DNA from: Chryseobacterium oncorhynchi
GTDB taxonomy: Bacteria > Bacteroidota > Bacteroidia > Flavobacteriales > Weeksellaceae
NCBI RefSeq assembly: GCF_002899895.1
Contig: NZ_PPEI02000002.1
Span: 186,001-250,000 of the forward strand
Length of the DNA: 64,000 nt
Direction of reading: 5' to 3'
The position numbers and the translations under genes are program-made. The stretch's first letter is position 1, and each line of letters opens with the position of its first letter. Shown here one piece after another: positions 1 through 8,996 of the stretch. Below the pieces are notes generated by a model. That model searched no databases, was not told the DNA's origin, and saw only the letters and a list, made by a program, of their open reading frames with translations.

Positions 1-1440
1 TACTCTGTCTAATCCTTTTGCTGTAAAATAGATTCTTCCATCTAACGGGCTGATATCTACGTCTTCTACTCCATTAAATTTAGTTCCTCCCAAAGAAAAG
101 GCAAGGTTTGCTGTATTGTTTTGGTCTGCCTGCTCTTTATTAGGAACCTGAACCCATGTTGCTGTGGTACCTATCGGATCACCTGCTGCAGTTAATCCCT
201 GATCTAATTTCAGTACATAAAGGTTTCCTGAAGAAAGGTTATTCGGAGTATCCATTACATATTTGTACACCATATGAGTTCCACCATCTTCACCGTAGTA
301 TGCTGTAGTTCCGGCATTGTTAATCACTACGTTTTCATGGTTCATGATTCCCATCTGCCAAAGTTTTCCTTTGGAACCGTTTGCATTTTTAGAGACTACC
401 TGTGCTGTTGCAGGGTCAATTTCTACAAGCCATCCATAATCCTTATAACCGTCTCCGTTTATGTCATTGGATGTAACAGATTCTTCTGCCGTAATTACAG
501 TTCCCCAAGGAGTAACTCCTCCTGAACAGTTTCTGATTGTCTGTACCAAGCTAGGATCTGAAAAACTTACCGCTCTTGATTTTGTTAGCTGCCAAAGTTT
601 TGTAGCTGCATTATAGTTAACCTCAGCCATCGTAACACCACCCGGATTTGTTTCATGGTTTACAGAAAGGAATCCATTTGTACTGCTTCCTGATCTGGCC
701 ACATAAGCTGTAAAGTCATTTTGTCCTCCTACTAATCCACCACCTTCAGTATAGCTATCCCCTTCTTTTAAAATTAGCTGATACTTATGCCCTGAAGGAA
801 TGATAAGTTTATTGGTTTGTGCGGTTGGAACAATAGATGTAAAACAGCTGATATGTGTTCCGTTACATACTACAGGAGTTGTTGTATTGGTTGTTGTTTT
901 TAGATAAGCATCAATTCTAAGGTCAGAACTTGTAACACTTCTGTTATGCAATTCAACAGAAATTCTGTTGACACCGTTTACAAACTTTGATTTTGGAATA
1001 GAGAAAATGTTATATACACTCTCAGCAGCACCATCAATGATTGTACTGGAGAAAGTATTGAACGTAATAGTTCCGGCAGGCATATTATCTCTTACCACTT
1101 CTTCTCCGTTAAGGTAAACTACAATACCGTCATCCCTCATTACCCCAAGCTCTACATTGTCTGAAAGCGTTGCCAGATCTACCGTAATATCTTTAGCAAA
1201 ATAAGCTGTAGTAAGGCCTGAAGCAATGGTAGTAGTTACAGGATCTCCATATCCCAAAGGTCCGTTTCCAACCGCCCAGGTTGAAATATCATACGTTTTA
1301 GACTTCCAGTCGTTGGGCTGTGCCTGGTTGTTGTCTTTATAGCTCCAAGATGCATTCTTATTAAAGATAAAAGTCTGCGCCTGAATGGTAGTACCAGCAA
1401 GTAAAGCCAACATCCCAATTGTTAGTAGTTTTTTCTTCAT
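1..1440 (-). CDS. PhoX-type (DUF839) secreted phosphatase, C-terminus cut by window edge
   Basis: An open frame runs from an ATG at 1438-1440 to the window edge, giving 480 codons with no stop. It begins with a signal peptide (MKKKLLTIGMLALLAGTTIQAQ). Residues of about 25-165 form a beta-rich region (YLNGEEVVRDNMP, RISVELHNRS) like the carbohydrate-binding-type modules often placed ahead of secreted phosphatases. The rest carries PhoX/DUF839 features: VNHETNPGG, TPWGTVITAEES, GWLVEIDP and MNHENVVIN. PhoX enzymes are calcium/iron phosphomonoesterases that release phosphate outside the cytoplasm. The C-terminus, where a T9SS sorting domain would be, lies outside the window. Family is fairly sure; substrate is inferred. 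Confidence 0.8.
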   Translation of the reverse strand, partial: MKKKLLTIGMLALLAGTTIQAQTFIFNKNASWSYKDNNQAQPNDWKSKTYDISTWAVGNGPLGYGDPVTTTIASGLTTAYFAKDITVDLATLSDNVELGVMRDDGIVVYLNGEEVVRDNMPAGTITFNTFSSTIIDGAAESVYNIFSIPKSKFVNGVNRISVELHNRSVTSSDLRIDAYLKTTTNTTTPVVCNGTHISCFTSIVPTAQTNKLIIPSGHKYQLILKEGDSYTEGGGLVGGQNDFTAYVARSGSSTNGFLSVNHETNPGGVTMAEVNYNAATKLWQLTKSRAVSFSDPSLVQTIRNCSGGVTPWGTVITAEESVTSNDINGDGYKDYGWLVEIDPATAQVVSKNANGSKGKLWQMGIMNHENVVINNAGTTAYYGEDGGTHMVYKYVMDTPNNLSSGNLYVLKLDQGLTAAGDPIGTTATWVQVPNKEQADQNNTANLAFSLGGTKFNGVEDVDISPLDGRIYFTAKGLDRV

Positions 1441-1600
1441 TTTAATTTTGATTTATTAGACGTTGCAAAACTATTTTTAAAAGGCTTTCTTTCTGTTAAT
1501 AGGACTTTAAATATAATTGGGAGAATATTAATTAATTCGAAACCTAATGTTAAGGAGATTAATTTTTTGTTAATTCTAAATCGAGTGATTATTGTCAATG

Positions 1601-1668
1601 AAAAAGAGGTTTGAATATTTATGGATTATAAGAATACTTTCTTTTGATACCATAAAATTTCAAACCTC
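1601..1668 (-). terminator. Rho-independent terminator of the large peroxidase gene
   Basis: Arms at 1606-1624 and 1650-1668 pair at 17 of 19 positions around a 25-base loop. On the minus strand the stem is followed by five T. It lies just after the stop of the minus-strand gene ending at 1740. Confidence 0.65.
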
Positions 1669-1739
1669 CAGCTTATATAAAAAGTCTACAAATTCTATTG
1701 AAGTCTTTGGAATACCAACATTGCATTCCAGATTGTTCC

Positions 1740-3575
1740 CTATTTTGCTTTTGCTCTGCTCACATCTGTAAGGGCATTCAAAAAGGCAATGATCTGATTA
1801 ATTTCTGTTTGGGTAAGATTCAATTTATCCGGAGCAAGCGTCTGGTTTTTCATCTTTAATCCCAATCCTTCTCCTCCACCTTCATTATAGAAGTCAAGAA
1901 CCTCCTCCAGGGTATTGAAAGCTCCGTTATGAAAGTAAGGTTTTGTAAGGGCAATATTTCTAACCGTAACCGTTTTGAATGAATAATCGTAGATCCAAGA
2001 CTTTTCCTTTTTCACAGGGCTATTCCCTCTCCCAAGATCCTGATCAAGCTCAACAGGAAGCTGCTTGATTGGTTTTGTAGTCACCCCCAGAACTTCAGAT
2101 TCATTTTCATTAAAGAACGGCGGAACCAATCCTGAGAAATGAGGTGCAAAGTGACAGGTTGCACAACTTGCTTTTCCCATAAACAAATTGAATCCTTTTT
2201 TCACATCATCTGAAACATCCTTTTCATTCCTCATAAAACGGTCGAAATCACTATCAAAAGAATACAAAGAAGCCACATAAGAACTTAGGGCTTTTGAAAA
2301 ATTCTCTTTATTGATCTTTCCATCCTTAAAGGCAGCACGAAATGCTTTCTTATATTCAGGTTTAGTTTTTAGCTTTTGAATGATACTTTCATAACTTGTA
2401 TTGAATTCGTCTTCATTATAAATTACATGTTCTGCCTGTTGTTCAAGGTAAAAAGCACGAAGATCATAGAAGAATCTCTTGGCAAAAACAGCATTATATA
2501 ACGATGGTGAATTTCTCAGCACTGTTTTCCCCTCTACATTGCTCTGTGACCTGGCTTTAAGATCTGTAAAAGCATTTTCCGGAAGATGGCAGGTAGCACA
2601 ACTCATTTTTCCGTTACCACTTAAATTCCCGTCATAGAAAATTGACTTCCCAAGATTACGAAGATCCGGATTATCTTCTGATGATTTCAATAAGGTATAA
2701 AAATAGGGATCTAAAAAATCACTGCTGAAAAGGTTTTTATTATTGACATTCCAACCAGAGAATTCTTTAAGGTCATCAGGTCTTCCATCCCATTTTCCCA
2801 ATTCTTCGTACAAAGGTTGAATATATTTTTTATAAAATTCAATTCGGTCAAAGGTTTCAAAATCCTTATTTCTTGAAAGATAGTTTAGTGCTTCCGTTAG
2901 CATCTGATTGGCCTTTTCAGTATTATAATTTTTAAAATAGGGATCGTCATTGATATATTTTTGAATTCCCAAAAGCGCATGGCTTGCTTCTTCTGAAATA
3001 TTCAGGGAACCCGGTGTATCAAAACCTGTTACACCTAAACTATAAATTCTGATAAGTTCTATACGCAAGGGTAATGTTTTATTATTCCCTTTGCTCAATC
3101 CATTTTTTATGGTACTCAGATAAAAGCTGGAATAGCTGTTGTATAAAAAGTCTGTAATTGTTTTAATTTTTTCCTTTTCATCTCCGGCTTCCTCCGAAAA
3201 TATCAATTCATCCAAAACCTGTAATCCTTCCGGGGGAAGTGTGTATGCAGATGTGCCTGCAGCTTCAATATGGAATAAGGGTGCAGCATTCACATGTGTC
3301 TTTGTAAACTCAGGATAATGGTAGGCAATATAGAATTCTATTTCCTTAAATGAGTTTCTTGTACTGCTGAGGGATTTTTGTAGTTCTTCAAGAGAAATAC
3401 GGTCTTCTGAGAATTGATGAACATCGGATTTCAATTGTTCAAGTTTACCCTTAAAATCGGATAAACCTTTATTTACAAATGTATTCTCACTTTTTTCTCC
3501 TTTATAAATCGGGTTAAAGGACATTACTGCAAATCCTATAAAAAAGATAACTACAAGCAGTGGATAAGATCTCAT
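1740..3575 (-). CDS. Di-heme cytochrome c peroxidase with long N-terminal helical domain
   Basis: 611 residues. A signal anchor (MRSYPLLVVIFFIGFAVMSF) is followed by about 290 mostly helical residues with imelysin-like phrases (NAAPLFHIEA near 96, PPEGLQVLDELIF near 114). The C-terminal half is a CCP/MauG di-heme peroxidase with c-type heme motifs CATCH at 326-330 and 471-475. The family reduces hydrogen peroxide, or oxidises a substrate, in the periplasm using electrons from small c-type cytochromes. Ordinary bacterial CcpA is about 330-380 residues, so the front domain is an addition. It is a single gene with its own -7 element and terminator. The heme-peroxidase call is strong; the role of the N-terminal domain is inference. 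Confidence 0.85.
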   Translation of the reverse strand: MRSYPLLVVIFFIGFAVMSFNPIYKGEKSENTFVNKGLSDFKGKLEQLKSDVHQFSEDRISLEELQKSLSSTRNSFKEIEFYIAYHYPEFTKTHVNAAPLFHIEAAGTSAYTLPPEGLQVLDELIFSEEAGDEKEKIKTITDFLYNSYSSFYLSTIKNGLSKGNNKTLPLRIELIRIYSLGVTGFDTPGSLNISEEASHALLGIQKYINDDPYFKNYNTEKANQMLTEALNYLSRNKDFETFDRIEFYKKYIQPLYEELGKWDGRPDDLKEFSGWNVNNKNLFSSDFLDPYFYTLLKSSEDNPDLRNLGKSIFYDGNLSGNGKMSCATCHLPENAFTDLKARSQSNVEGKTVLRNSPSLYNAVFAKRFFYDLRAFYLEQQAEHVIYNEDEFNTSYESIIQKLKTKPEYKKAFRAAFKDGKINKENFSKALSSYVASLYSFDSDFDRFMRNEKDVSDDVKKGFNLFMGKASCATCHFAPHFSGLVPPFFNENESEVLGVTTKPIKQLPVELDQDLGRGNSPVKKEKSWIYDYSFKTVTVRNIALTKPYFHNGAFNTLEEVLDFYNEGGGEGLGLKMKNQTLAPDKLNLTQTEINQIIAFLNALTDVSRAKAK

Positions 3576-3899
3576 TAATTTTTAGCGGCAAAGCTATTCA
3601 TTACATGTTATCTCAGTTTTAATAGCAGATTAAATAATGTTTATATTTCTGGTACAATATTTTTTACTAATTTTAAACCCCGAAATCAAATTCATTATTC
3701 TTAAAGAGGTCGGTTTATTCTAAAGTACCGTCAAAATAATGGGAAGAGGTTATTGGGAGAGGATATTTTAATTAAATTCAAAACATCAAAACGAATATAA
3801 ATATAGGAGTATGAAAACAAAACTATTGTTTGCTATTACATATAGCTGCTCCTAATAAAGAAGCAATTTTCATTAATTAAAAACAAAAAAATATAAATT
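3576..3899. other. Divergent intergenic region
   Basis: This 324-base region separates two divergent genes. It holds the -7 element for the minus-strand peroxidase and an AT-rich leader for the phosphorylase. A 14-codon ATG ORF with a purine-rich ribosome site sits at 3811-3855 (MKTKLLFAITYSCS); I do not think it is a real gene. Nothing else is recognisable. Confidence 0.5.
3589..3596 (-). promoter_or_regulatory. -7 element of the large peroxidase gene
   Basis: On the minus strand the bases read TAGCTTTG, a perfect TAnnTTTG, 13 bases before the start codon. No TTG is found at the usual -33 distance. Confidence 0.45.
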
Positions 3900-4754
3900 A
3901 TGCTAAACAAACTTGCTGCTTCAGAACTTGTTCTGAATGAAGACGGAAGTGTATACCACTTGAATCTTTTACCTGAAGATATTGCTGATAAAATCATCCT
4001 TGTGGGTGATCCGGACAGAGTGGCAAAGGTTTCAAAATATTTTGATACTGTAGAGATCAAAAAAAACAAAAGAGAATTCTATACGCACACAGGAACACTT
4101 CGTGGCGAAAGAATTACGGTAATGTCTACAGGTATCGGAACTGAAAACATCGATATCGTAATGAACGAGCTTGATGCCCTTGTAAACATCGATCTTCAAA
4201 ACAAAGAGTTTAAAACTGAGCACAAAGCCCTTGAATTATTCCGTATGGGAACATGTGGCAGTGTGAATCCTGATGTACAGGTTGACAATATGCTTGTTAC
4301 CCAAAACGTAGTAGGTTTAGACGGATTGATGCACTTCTACCAGGATTACAACTTCGAGAATGAGTTTTCTAAGAACTTTTTAGAGAAATTCCCTTACGAA
4401 AAAATCAAGCCAATGCTTTATTTTTCAGACTGGGCAGAAGAAATGGGTGAATATTACAAGGATGCCAAATACCACGGAAATACGGCTACTTTCCCAGGGT
4501 TCTATGCTCCACAGGGAAGACAGCTTCGTCTAAAGGCTGTGGATGATAAATTCCTTGAAACGTTAAATGATCTTGGAATTACCAACTTTGAAATGGAAAC
4601 TTCTGCTATTTATGCCCTTTCAAAATTATTAGGTCACAAAGCGATTACCGTAAACAACGTAATTGCCAACAGAAGACGTGGAGAATTCTCTGCAGATCAC
4701 CACGCATCTGAAAAGAACCTGATCACTTGGGTACTTGACAGAATTATTAAATAG
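3900..4754 (+). CDS. Nucleoside phosphorylase, uridine-phosphorylase-like
   Basis: 284 residues of the NP-I phosphorylase fold. The phosphate-binding segment ILVGDPDRV lies near residue 35, MSTGIGTENIDIVMNE follows, and the ribose-binding NFEMETSA lies near 228. The family splits a nucleoside with phosphate into a free base and ribose-1-phosphate in the cytoplasm, for pyrimidine salvage. The sequence fits the uridine phosphorylase branch better than purine nucleoside phosphorylase, but base specificity cannot be read with certainty. It is a single gene with a terminator right after it. Confidence 0.85.
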   Translation: MLNKLAASELVLNEDGSVYHLNLLPEDIADKIILVGDPDRVAKVSKYFDTVEIKKNKREFYTHTGTLRGERITVMSTGIGTENIDIVMNELDALVNIDLQNKEFKTEHKALELFRMGTCGSVNPDVQVDNMLVTQNVVGLDGLMHFYQDYNFENEFSKNFLEKFPYEKIKPMLYFSDWAEEMGEYYKDAKYHGNTATFPGFYAPQGRQLRLKAVDDKFLETLNDLGITNFEMETSAIYALSKLLGHKAITVNNVIANRRRGEFSADHHASEKNLITWVLDRIIK

Positions 4755-4783
4755 ATATTGGATTAATTTCCCTATTAAAATAC

Positions 4784-4817
4784 AAGCCTTCGAATTAATT
4801 TTCGGAGGCTTTTTTTG
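4784..4817 (+). terminator. Terminator of the nucleoside phosphorylase gene
   Basis: An 11-bp stem with one mismatch (4784-4794 with 4800-4810) is followed by a run of T (4811-4816). Confidence 0.85.
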
Positions 4818-4820
4818 TAG

Positions 4821-4880
4821 GTTTGGGCTAAAGCCAATGGATTTTTGATTTTATTAAATGAACGGGTTAAAGCCCATTTC
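4821..4880. repeat. Short intergenic repeat, GGGYTAAAGCC type
   Basis: Two related units, GGGCTAAAGCCAATGG near 4825 and GGGTTAAAGCCC near 4864, lie about 40 bases apart between convergent genes. Each can form a small hairpin. From memory, similar phrases recur between genes in Chryseobacterium genomes; that is recollection, not a search. Confidence 0.4.
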
Positions 4881-4916
4881 TATTGAATATTTTTCTCTCG
4901 TGGATTATTCAGGTTT

Positions 4917-5684
4917 TTATTTATGAAATTCACGAGGATCAGAATATTGAAAAACATAATCCAGTTCTGAAATTAATTTAGAAGACAGGATTATTTTTCC
5001 TTTCAATTCTGGGGTTTTCTCCGCTGTATCCTGAATATTTTTCTGTGCATGAATCACTTCTGATTTTGTAGGGTGAATAGGAGCTGCTACGTTATACAAT
5101 CTGGCTTCTGCACCTATTTCCATCATTTTTAGGAGGATTCCGATAATATCAGCATAATGAATGTGATTCACGGCAAAATCCGGATTGCTCACCTTATAAT
5201 TTTTCAAAAGCCTGTTATCTCCCATCAATCCACTTAATCTTAAAATATTGGTCTGTGGATACTTATTTCTAACCATCCTTTCTCCAGAAACCTTTTCCCA
5301 AGGCAGATCTTCTTCTGTAAACGCCTGTGACAGGTCTGGATAAACGCCAGTGGAACTCATTAAAAAGACTTGACCTTTGTAATCTCCAATAAAAGAAGAC
5401 AAATTCTGAATTCTATTATATAAAGAGCTTACACAACAGCTTTTTTCTGAAATAGGAATCGTAATGATTATGGCATCCATCTTTTTTATCTCATCCCATT
5501 GTGGAATTGGATCTTTCAATTGATAATCTGCAAAACTTGCCACTACGGCATTAAATCCTTGTGCATTTAATTCATCAGCCTTATCCTGTGTGGTTACAGT
5601 AGAATAAATTGTATACTTATCAGACATGGAAGCAGCAATTCTCGCTCCCAGCCATCCGTACCCTATGATTCCTATTTTCTTCAT
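4917..5684 (-). CDS. NAD(P)-binding Rossmann protein, YeeZ-like atypical SDR
   Basis: 255 residues. It opens with a nucleotide-binding loop, GIIGYGWLGARIA, and continues with the pattern of atypical short-chain dehydrogenase/epimerases (MSSTGVYPD near 108, FTEEDLPW near 120, NILRLSGLMG near 144). This group is usually annotated as a sugar-nucleotide epimerase-like protein of unknown substrate. Its ATG overlaps the stop of the MarR-type gene upstream as ATGA (5681-5684), so the two are co-transcribed and probably translationally coupled. The fold is sure; the reaction is unknown. Confidence 0.7.
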   Translation of the reverse strand: MKKIGIIGYGWLGARIAASMSDKYTIYSTVTTQDKADELNAQGFNAVVASFADYQLKDPIPQWDEIKKMDAIIITIPISEKSCCVSSLYNRIQNLSSFIGDYKGQVFLMSSTGVYPDLSQAFTEEDLPWEKVSGERMVRNKYPQTNILRLSGLMGDNRLLKNYKVSNPDFAVNHIHYADIIGILLKMMEIGAEARLYNVAAPIHPTKSEVIHAQKNIQDTAEKTPELKGKIILSSKLISELDYVFQYSDPREFHK

Positions 5685-6109
5685 ATTTTAGAGGTAGATT
5701 GTGTTGATAATATTTCGTCCAGGGCAGACTTTAATTGTTTCTTCTTTTCTTCTTCAAGGTGAAAGCACTTTTGAACCGCCTCCGGAATATGCTGGGCTTT
5801 ATCTTTAAGAAGTTTTCCATTATCTGTAAGGTTAATAAGCACTACCCTTTCATCATCCCTACTTCGTGTTCTACGTAGAAGTCCATTCTTTTCCATACGC
5901 TTCAGCAAAGGAGTAAGTGTTCCGTTGTCCAGATGAAGATGCTCACCTATCTTTCCTATATTCATTTCTCCGTTTTCCCATAATACCAGCATAACCAGAT
6001 ATTGAGGGTACGTTAATAATATTTCATCCAGATAGGGTTTATACAAGCCGGTCATATACCTTGAAACAGCATAGGTTTTAAAACATAAATGCTCCGAAAG
6101 CGTAATCAT
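5681..6109 (-). CDS. MarR-family regulator of the OhrR (peroxide-sensing) type
   Basis: 142 residues. The winged-helix core matches OhrR closely: Cys9 in LCFKTYAVSRYMT, TYPQYLVMLVLWE, the recognition helix LDNGTLTPLLKRME and the wing RSRDDERVVLINLT. In OhrR the N-terminal cysteine is oxidised by organic hydroperoxides, releasing the repressor from DNA. OhrR usually neighbours ohr; here the downstream partner is a Rossmann-fold gene instead. A full promoter lies just upstream, with a palindrome over its -33 element, which suggests self-repression. Family strong; inducer inferred. Confidence 0.85.
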   Translation of the reverse strand: MITLSEHLCFKTYAVSRYMTGLYKPYLDEILLTYPQYLVMLVLWENGEMNIGKIGEHLHLDNGTLTPLLKRMEKNGLLRRTRSRDDERVVLINLTDNGKLLKDKAQHIPEAVQKCFHLEEEKKKQLKSALDEILSTQSTSKI

Positions 6110-6128
6110 AAGTTCTTTTTTAATTCAA

Positions 6129-6157
6129 CAAAAATACTTAATTTATTTTGTGCACAA
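6129..6157 (-). promoter_or_regulatory. Promoter and likely operator of the OhrR-like operon
   Basis: On the minus strand TTG (6155-6157), an 18-base spacer and TATTTTTG (6129-6136) fit the Bacteroidota consensus. The -33 element lies inside a perfect 10-bp palindrome, TTGTGCACAA (6148-6157), a good place for the regulator to bind. Confidence 0.6.
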
Positions 6158-6332
6158 TATTTTTGTTTAAAATATTAAATTCAAACTATGAAATTGATCA
6201 AAACAGGAATTGTATTATAGAAAACTTGACTACACTTTAGGGTATATTTCATAATATTCTTACGTTTTTATACTGGAGTATGTTTTATGGTTTACCTTTT
6301 TTATTAATTTAGCAAAAAACTAACTATTAAAC

Positions 6333-6581
6333 ATGAAAAGCACAAAGCTCTCTGACTTATCCATTGATGAGTTGACTCAAGAAGAAAAAAAACGTTCTGC
6401 AATTCACATTTCTTTTTCTATTCTTATAGGAATAATGGTGGGTGCAGCCATTTATGTAACTACCAAGAAAGGTTTCAGTGCTATAAGTACCCTTCCACTA
6501 GCTTTTATCCCAATATATCTGATGATAAGAAATAGCTGGCAAAGCGTGCGTAAAGAAATTCTGGCAAGAAATTCCAACTAA
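6333..6581 (+). CDS. Small two-helix membrane protein, unknown function
   Basis: 82 residues. A charged N-terminal stretch (LSIDELTQEEKKR) is followed by two hydrophobic helices (about 25-45 and 50-67) and a basic tail. The layout, with short cytoplasmic ends and a KKG turn between helices, resembles small inner-membrane proteins common in flavobacteria. I do not recognise a named family. The next gene starts 14 bases downstream, so the two are probably co-transcribed. Confidence 0.65.
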   Translation: MKSTKLSDLSIDELTQEEKKRSAIHISFSILIGIMVGAAIYVTTKKGFSAISTLPLAFIPIYLMIRNSWQSVRKEILARNSN

Positions 6582-6595
6582 GAAATCTTTACAAT

Positions 6596-7342
6596 ATGTA
6601 CGATAAATGTTTAAACTGCAGCCAGCCGGTCTCTACAAAATTTTGTAGCAGTTGTGGCCAAAAATCCAGTACGCATAGGTATTCTTTAAAGCATTTTATA
6701 GAGCATGATTTCATACATGGCGTATGGCATGTGGATAAAGGTATTTTGTTTACTGTAAAAGAATTATTCACAAGGCCCGGAAACAGTGTAAGAGAGTATA
6801 TTCTGGGGAAAAGGGCTAATTATTTTAACTTCATTACCCTCTTGCTCTTAACAGCTACTGTATCAGCGGTACTTTCGCATTATTCTACCATAGAATACAG
6901 TTCTTTGGTTTCTGAAGAGGGGAAAGCCTCTGTGGATTCTTTTGAAAATCTGGTAACATCCTATCTTAAGTTTTTTCTTTTACTTTCTATACCTTTCAAT
7001 TCTTTTTTCAGTTATATATGGTTTAGAAAGGCTGAATTTAACTATTCCGAACACCTTGTACTCAACTCCTATAAATCGGCGGCTGAAATGATTGCATCCA
7101 TAGTACTTACTGTCATTGCATTATTTTTTAATAGCACCCCTACTGTTGTCAGTATTTATTTTACAGTATTCTGCATATTTAGTCTTGGATATGGAATATG
7201 GTTTTATTCTCAGTTTTTCTCTCAATCTGGATATTCCAAAGGATCTTTAATTTTCAGAAGTTTCATGATCCCTGTTTCATTTATGCTCTTCCAGTGTATT
7301 GTGGGTCTTATTTGGGGATTTGTTGTATTAATGCTAAAATAA
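6596..7342 (+). CDS. DUF3667 membrane protein with zinc ribbon
   Basis: 248 residues. The N-terminus has two CxxC pairs (CLNCSQPVSTKFCSSCGQ, residues 5-22), a zinc-ribbon. Then comes the DUF3667 signature around HFIEHDFIHGVWHVDKGILFTVKELFTRPG and about five membrane helices. The family is widespread in Bacteroidota and has no established function. It follows the small membrane protein after 14 bases. The family call is firm; the role is unknown. Confidence 0.8.
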   Translation: MYDKCLNCSQPVSTKFCSSCGQKSSTHRYSLKHFIEHDFIHGVWHVDKGILFTVKELFTRPGNSVREYILGKRANYFNFITLLLLTATVSAVLSHYSTIEYSSLVSEEGKASVDSFENLVTSYLKFFLLLSIPFNSFFSYIWFRKAEFNYSEHLVLNSYKSAAEMIASIVLTVIALFFNSTPTVVSIYFTVFCIFSLGYGIWFYSQFFSQSGYSKGSLIFRSFMIPVSFMLFQCIVGLIWGFVVLMLK

Positions 7343-7397
7343 TACTAAGCTTAAAAAAAAAAGACCGTTTTTTTATTTACTACCTTAAATTTCATAT

Positions 7398-7424
7398 AAA
7401 AAAGGCTTCCGTTTTGGAAGCCTT
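7398..7424 (-). terminator. Terminator of the YadA-head-repeat gene
   Basis: A perfect 9-bp stem (7402-7410 with 7416-7424, loop GTTTT) is followed by T on the minus strand, just past the minus-strand stop at 7463. Confidence 0.75.
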
Positions 7425-7462
7425 AACACCATATCAACTATAATAAAACTTATTATTATCAC

Positions 7463-8746
7463 TTAAAATTCATTAATCATTACATAAAAATGACCAGAGT
7501 ATAAACTGCTTGCACTTCCTGAAATATTGGTAAGATTAACAGTAATACCGGAAGTTGAAGTCATTCTTGGATTAGATATTGAAAAGGTTGAGTTCCCTGC
7601 AAAATCGCCAGCTGGAGAGACAACAACAACCGCTCTTGTAGAACCCGGTTGAGATCCTGCAGGAATAGCAATTTCCAATGTTGTAGATTTTCCGGGAGGC
7701 AAGTTATTAATCGATACACCCGGCCATACTTCAAAAGTAATCTGGCTTTTCTGTAGACTCCCTTTCTCCCCAAGTTTATACTGCCCGTTTACATCCAGTT
7801 TTGCAGAAGTATTCGGAGTTCCTGTTCCAATCCCTACGTTTGCAGTAGTATTCCCTAAAACAATGGCATTAGCCTGCGAGGTAGTTGCTCCATATCCGAT
7901 TGCAGTAGAATATTGTCCCAAGGCATTAGCTCCAGAGCCTACGGCAGTAGAGTTTTCGTTATTGGTAACAGCATTATAACCTAAAGCCGTTTCACTATTT
8001 GTATTTGTCTTTGCATTATACCCCAGTGCTATAGATTGAAATCCTCCTGCTGAAGCATTATTTCCAATCGCAGTCGATTCATTTTTACTAGTCTGGGCAT
8101 TGTATCCAATTGCTATGGACTTAAAAGCACCTGCTGTTGATTTATTTCCTATTGCGAGGGCCTCATTAGCAGAAACTACCGCAGCACTACCGATAGAAAT
8201 TCCCTGAAATGCAGAACTTGAACTTCCAATGGCAATTCCGTTCTGACCGGCATTAGCGCCTAACCCAAAGCTTACTGAGTTATCTACCCCCAATCTACCT
8301 GCTGTTGTAGAATTTACCTTAAAAATAAGGTCATCCATGGTATTTGTTCCCAGAGAAAGACTTGTATTTGTTCCGTTATAATTACCACTGTTGGTACCCA
8401 TTGTATTCCAACCCGTTCCATTATCATTGGTATTAATATTTTTACCAGTATTGTCAGAAAGTTTATTCCATTTAGATTCAAACCAATAGTAAAAACCTGC
8501 ATCCTGTAAGCTTCCGCTCCCATTATTCCAAATAATAAGCCCATCTGCAGGAGATGGCACTGTAACATTATCTGTCGTTGAGTTTAAAGCAATGCTTGGA
8601 AGAAGTACCCCTTTATCTTTTGAGCTTACATGAAGCATTGCTGAACGATCAGGACTAGGTAAACCAATCCCAATCTGAGCATGAACAAAAATAGTAAACA
8701 GTAAAAAGAGAAGATTGAATATTAATTTATATTTCCTTGGCATCAC
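7463..8746 (-). CDS. Secreted protein with YadA-like head repeats, no anchor
   Basis: 427 residues (the first or second Met may be the start). A signal peptide ends near VHAQ. About ten 14-residue repeats with the core AIG or ALG (for example IAIGYNAQTSKNES, TAIGNNASAGGFQS) follow in the middle, as in the left-handed beta-roll head of trimeric YadA-type adhesins. The last 110 residues (GTPNTSAKLDVNGQYKLG onward) look like a beta-sandwich. There is no coiled-coil stalk, no YadA membrane anchor and no clear T9SS domain. Surface or secreted adhesion is inferred. A full promoter precedes it. Confidence 0.75.
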   Translation of the reverse strand: MMPRKYKLIFNLLFLLFTIFVHAQIGIGLPSPDRSAMLHVSSKDKGVLLPSIALNSTTDNVTVPSPADGLIIWNNGSGSLQDAGFYYWFESKWNKLSDNTGKNINTNDNGTGWNTMGTNSGNYNGTNTSLSLGTNTMDDLIFKVNSTTAGRLGVDNSVSFGLGANAGQNGIAIGSSSSAFQGISIGSAAVVSANEALAIGNKSTAGAFKSIAIGYNAQTSKNESTAIGNNASAGGFQSIALGYNAKTNTNSETALGYNAVTNNENSTAVGSGANALGQYSTAIGYGATTSQANAIVLGNTTANVGIGTGTPNTSAKLDVNGQYKLGEKGSLQKSQITFEVWPGVSINNLPPGKSTTLEIAIPAGSQPGSTRAVVVVSPAGDFAGNSTFSISNPRMTSTSGITVNLTNISGSASSLYSGHFYVMINEF

Positions 8747-8763
8747 CTATGTTTTTCGGAGTG

Positions 8764-8793
8764 CAAAGATACGAATTTTCAATAAATCAGCAA
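8764..8793 (-). promoter_or_regulatory. Promoter of the YadA-head-repeat gene
   Basis: On the minus strand TTG (8791-8793), a 19-base spacer and TATCTTTG (8764-8771) match TTG-N17-23-TAnnTTTG. Confidence 0.65.
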
Positions 8794-8996
8794 TTATTTT
8801 ATCAAATTCATAATTAAAAACACACTACTGTGATTAAAACACTAATTACTCACCATACATTGAAAATTATTTAACTTCAATAAGTTACATAATCCTTTAT
8901 TCATTAGCTTTTAAAGAAATATTCCATTTAACCGCAGAAATACACAATTATATAATTAATAAAAAACATCACCATAAATTGAATAAAAAGCATCAA

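Noticed and set aside
3811-3855. 14-codon ATG ORF with a purine-rich ribosome site before the phosphorylase gene
   Set aside because: It reads like a signal-peptide front but stops at once; no conserved motif and no sign of a leader mechanism. Probably chance.
7402-7424. Perfect palindrome considered as an operator
   Set aside because: Position after a stop codon and the T run on the minus strand make it a terminator.
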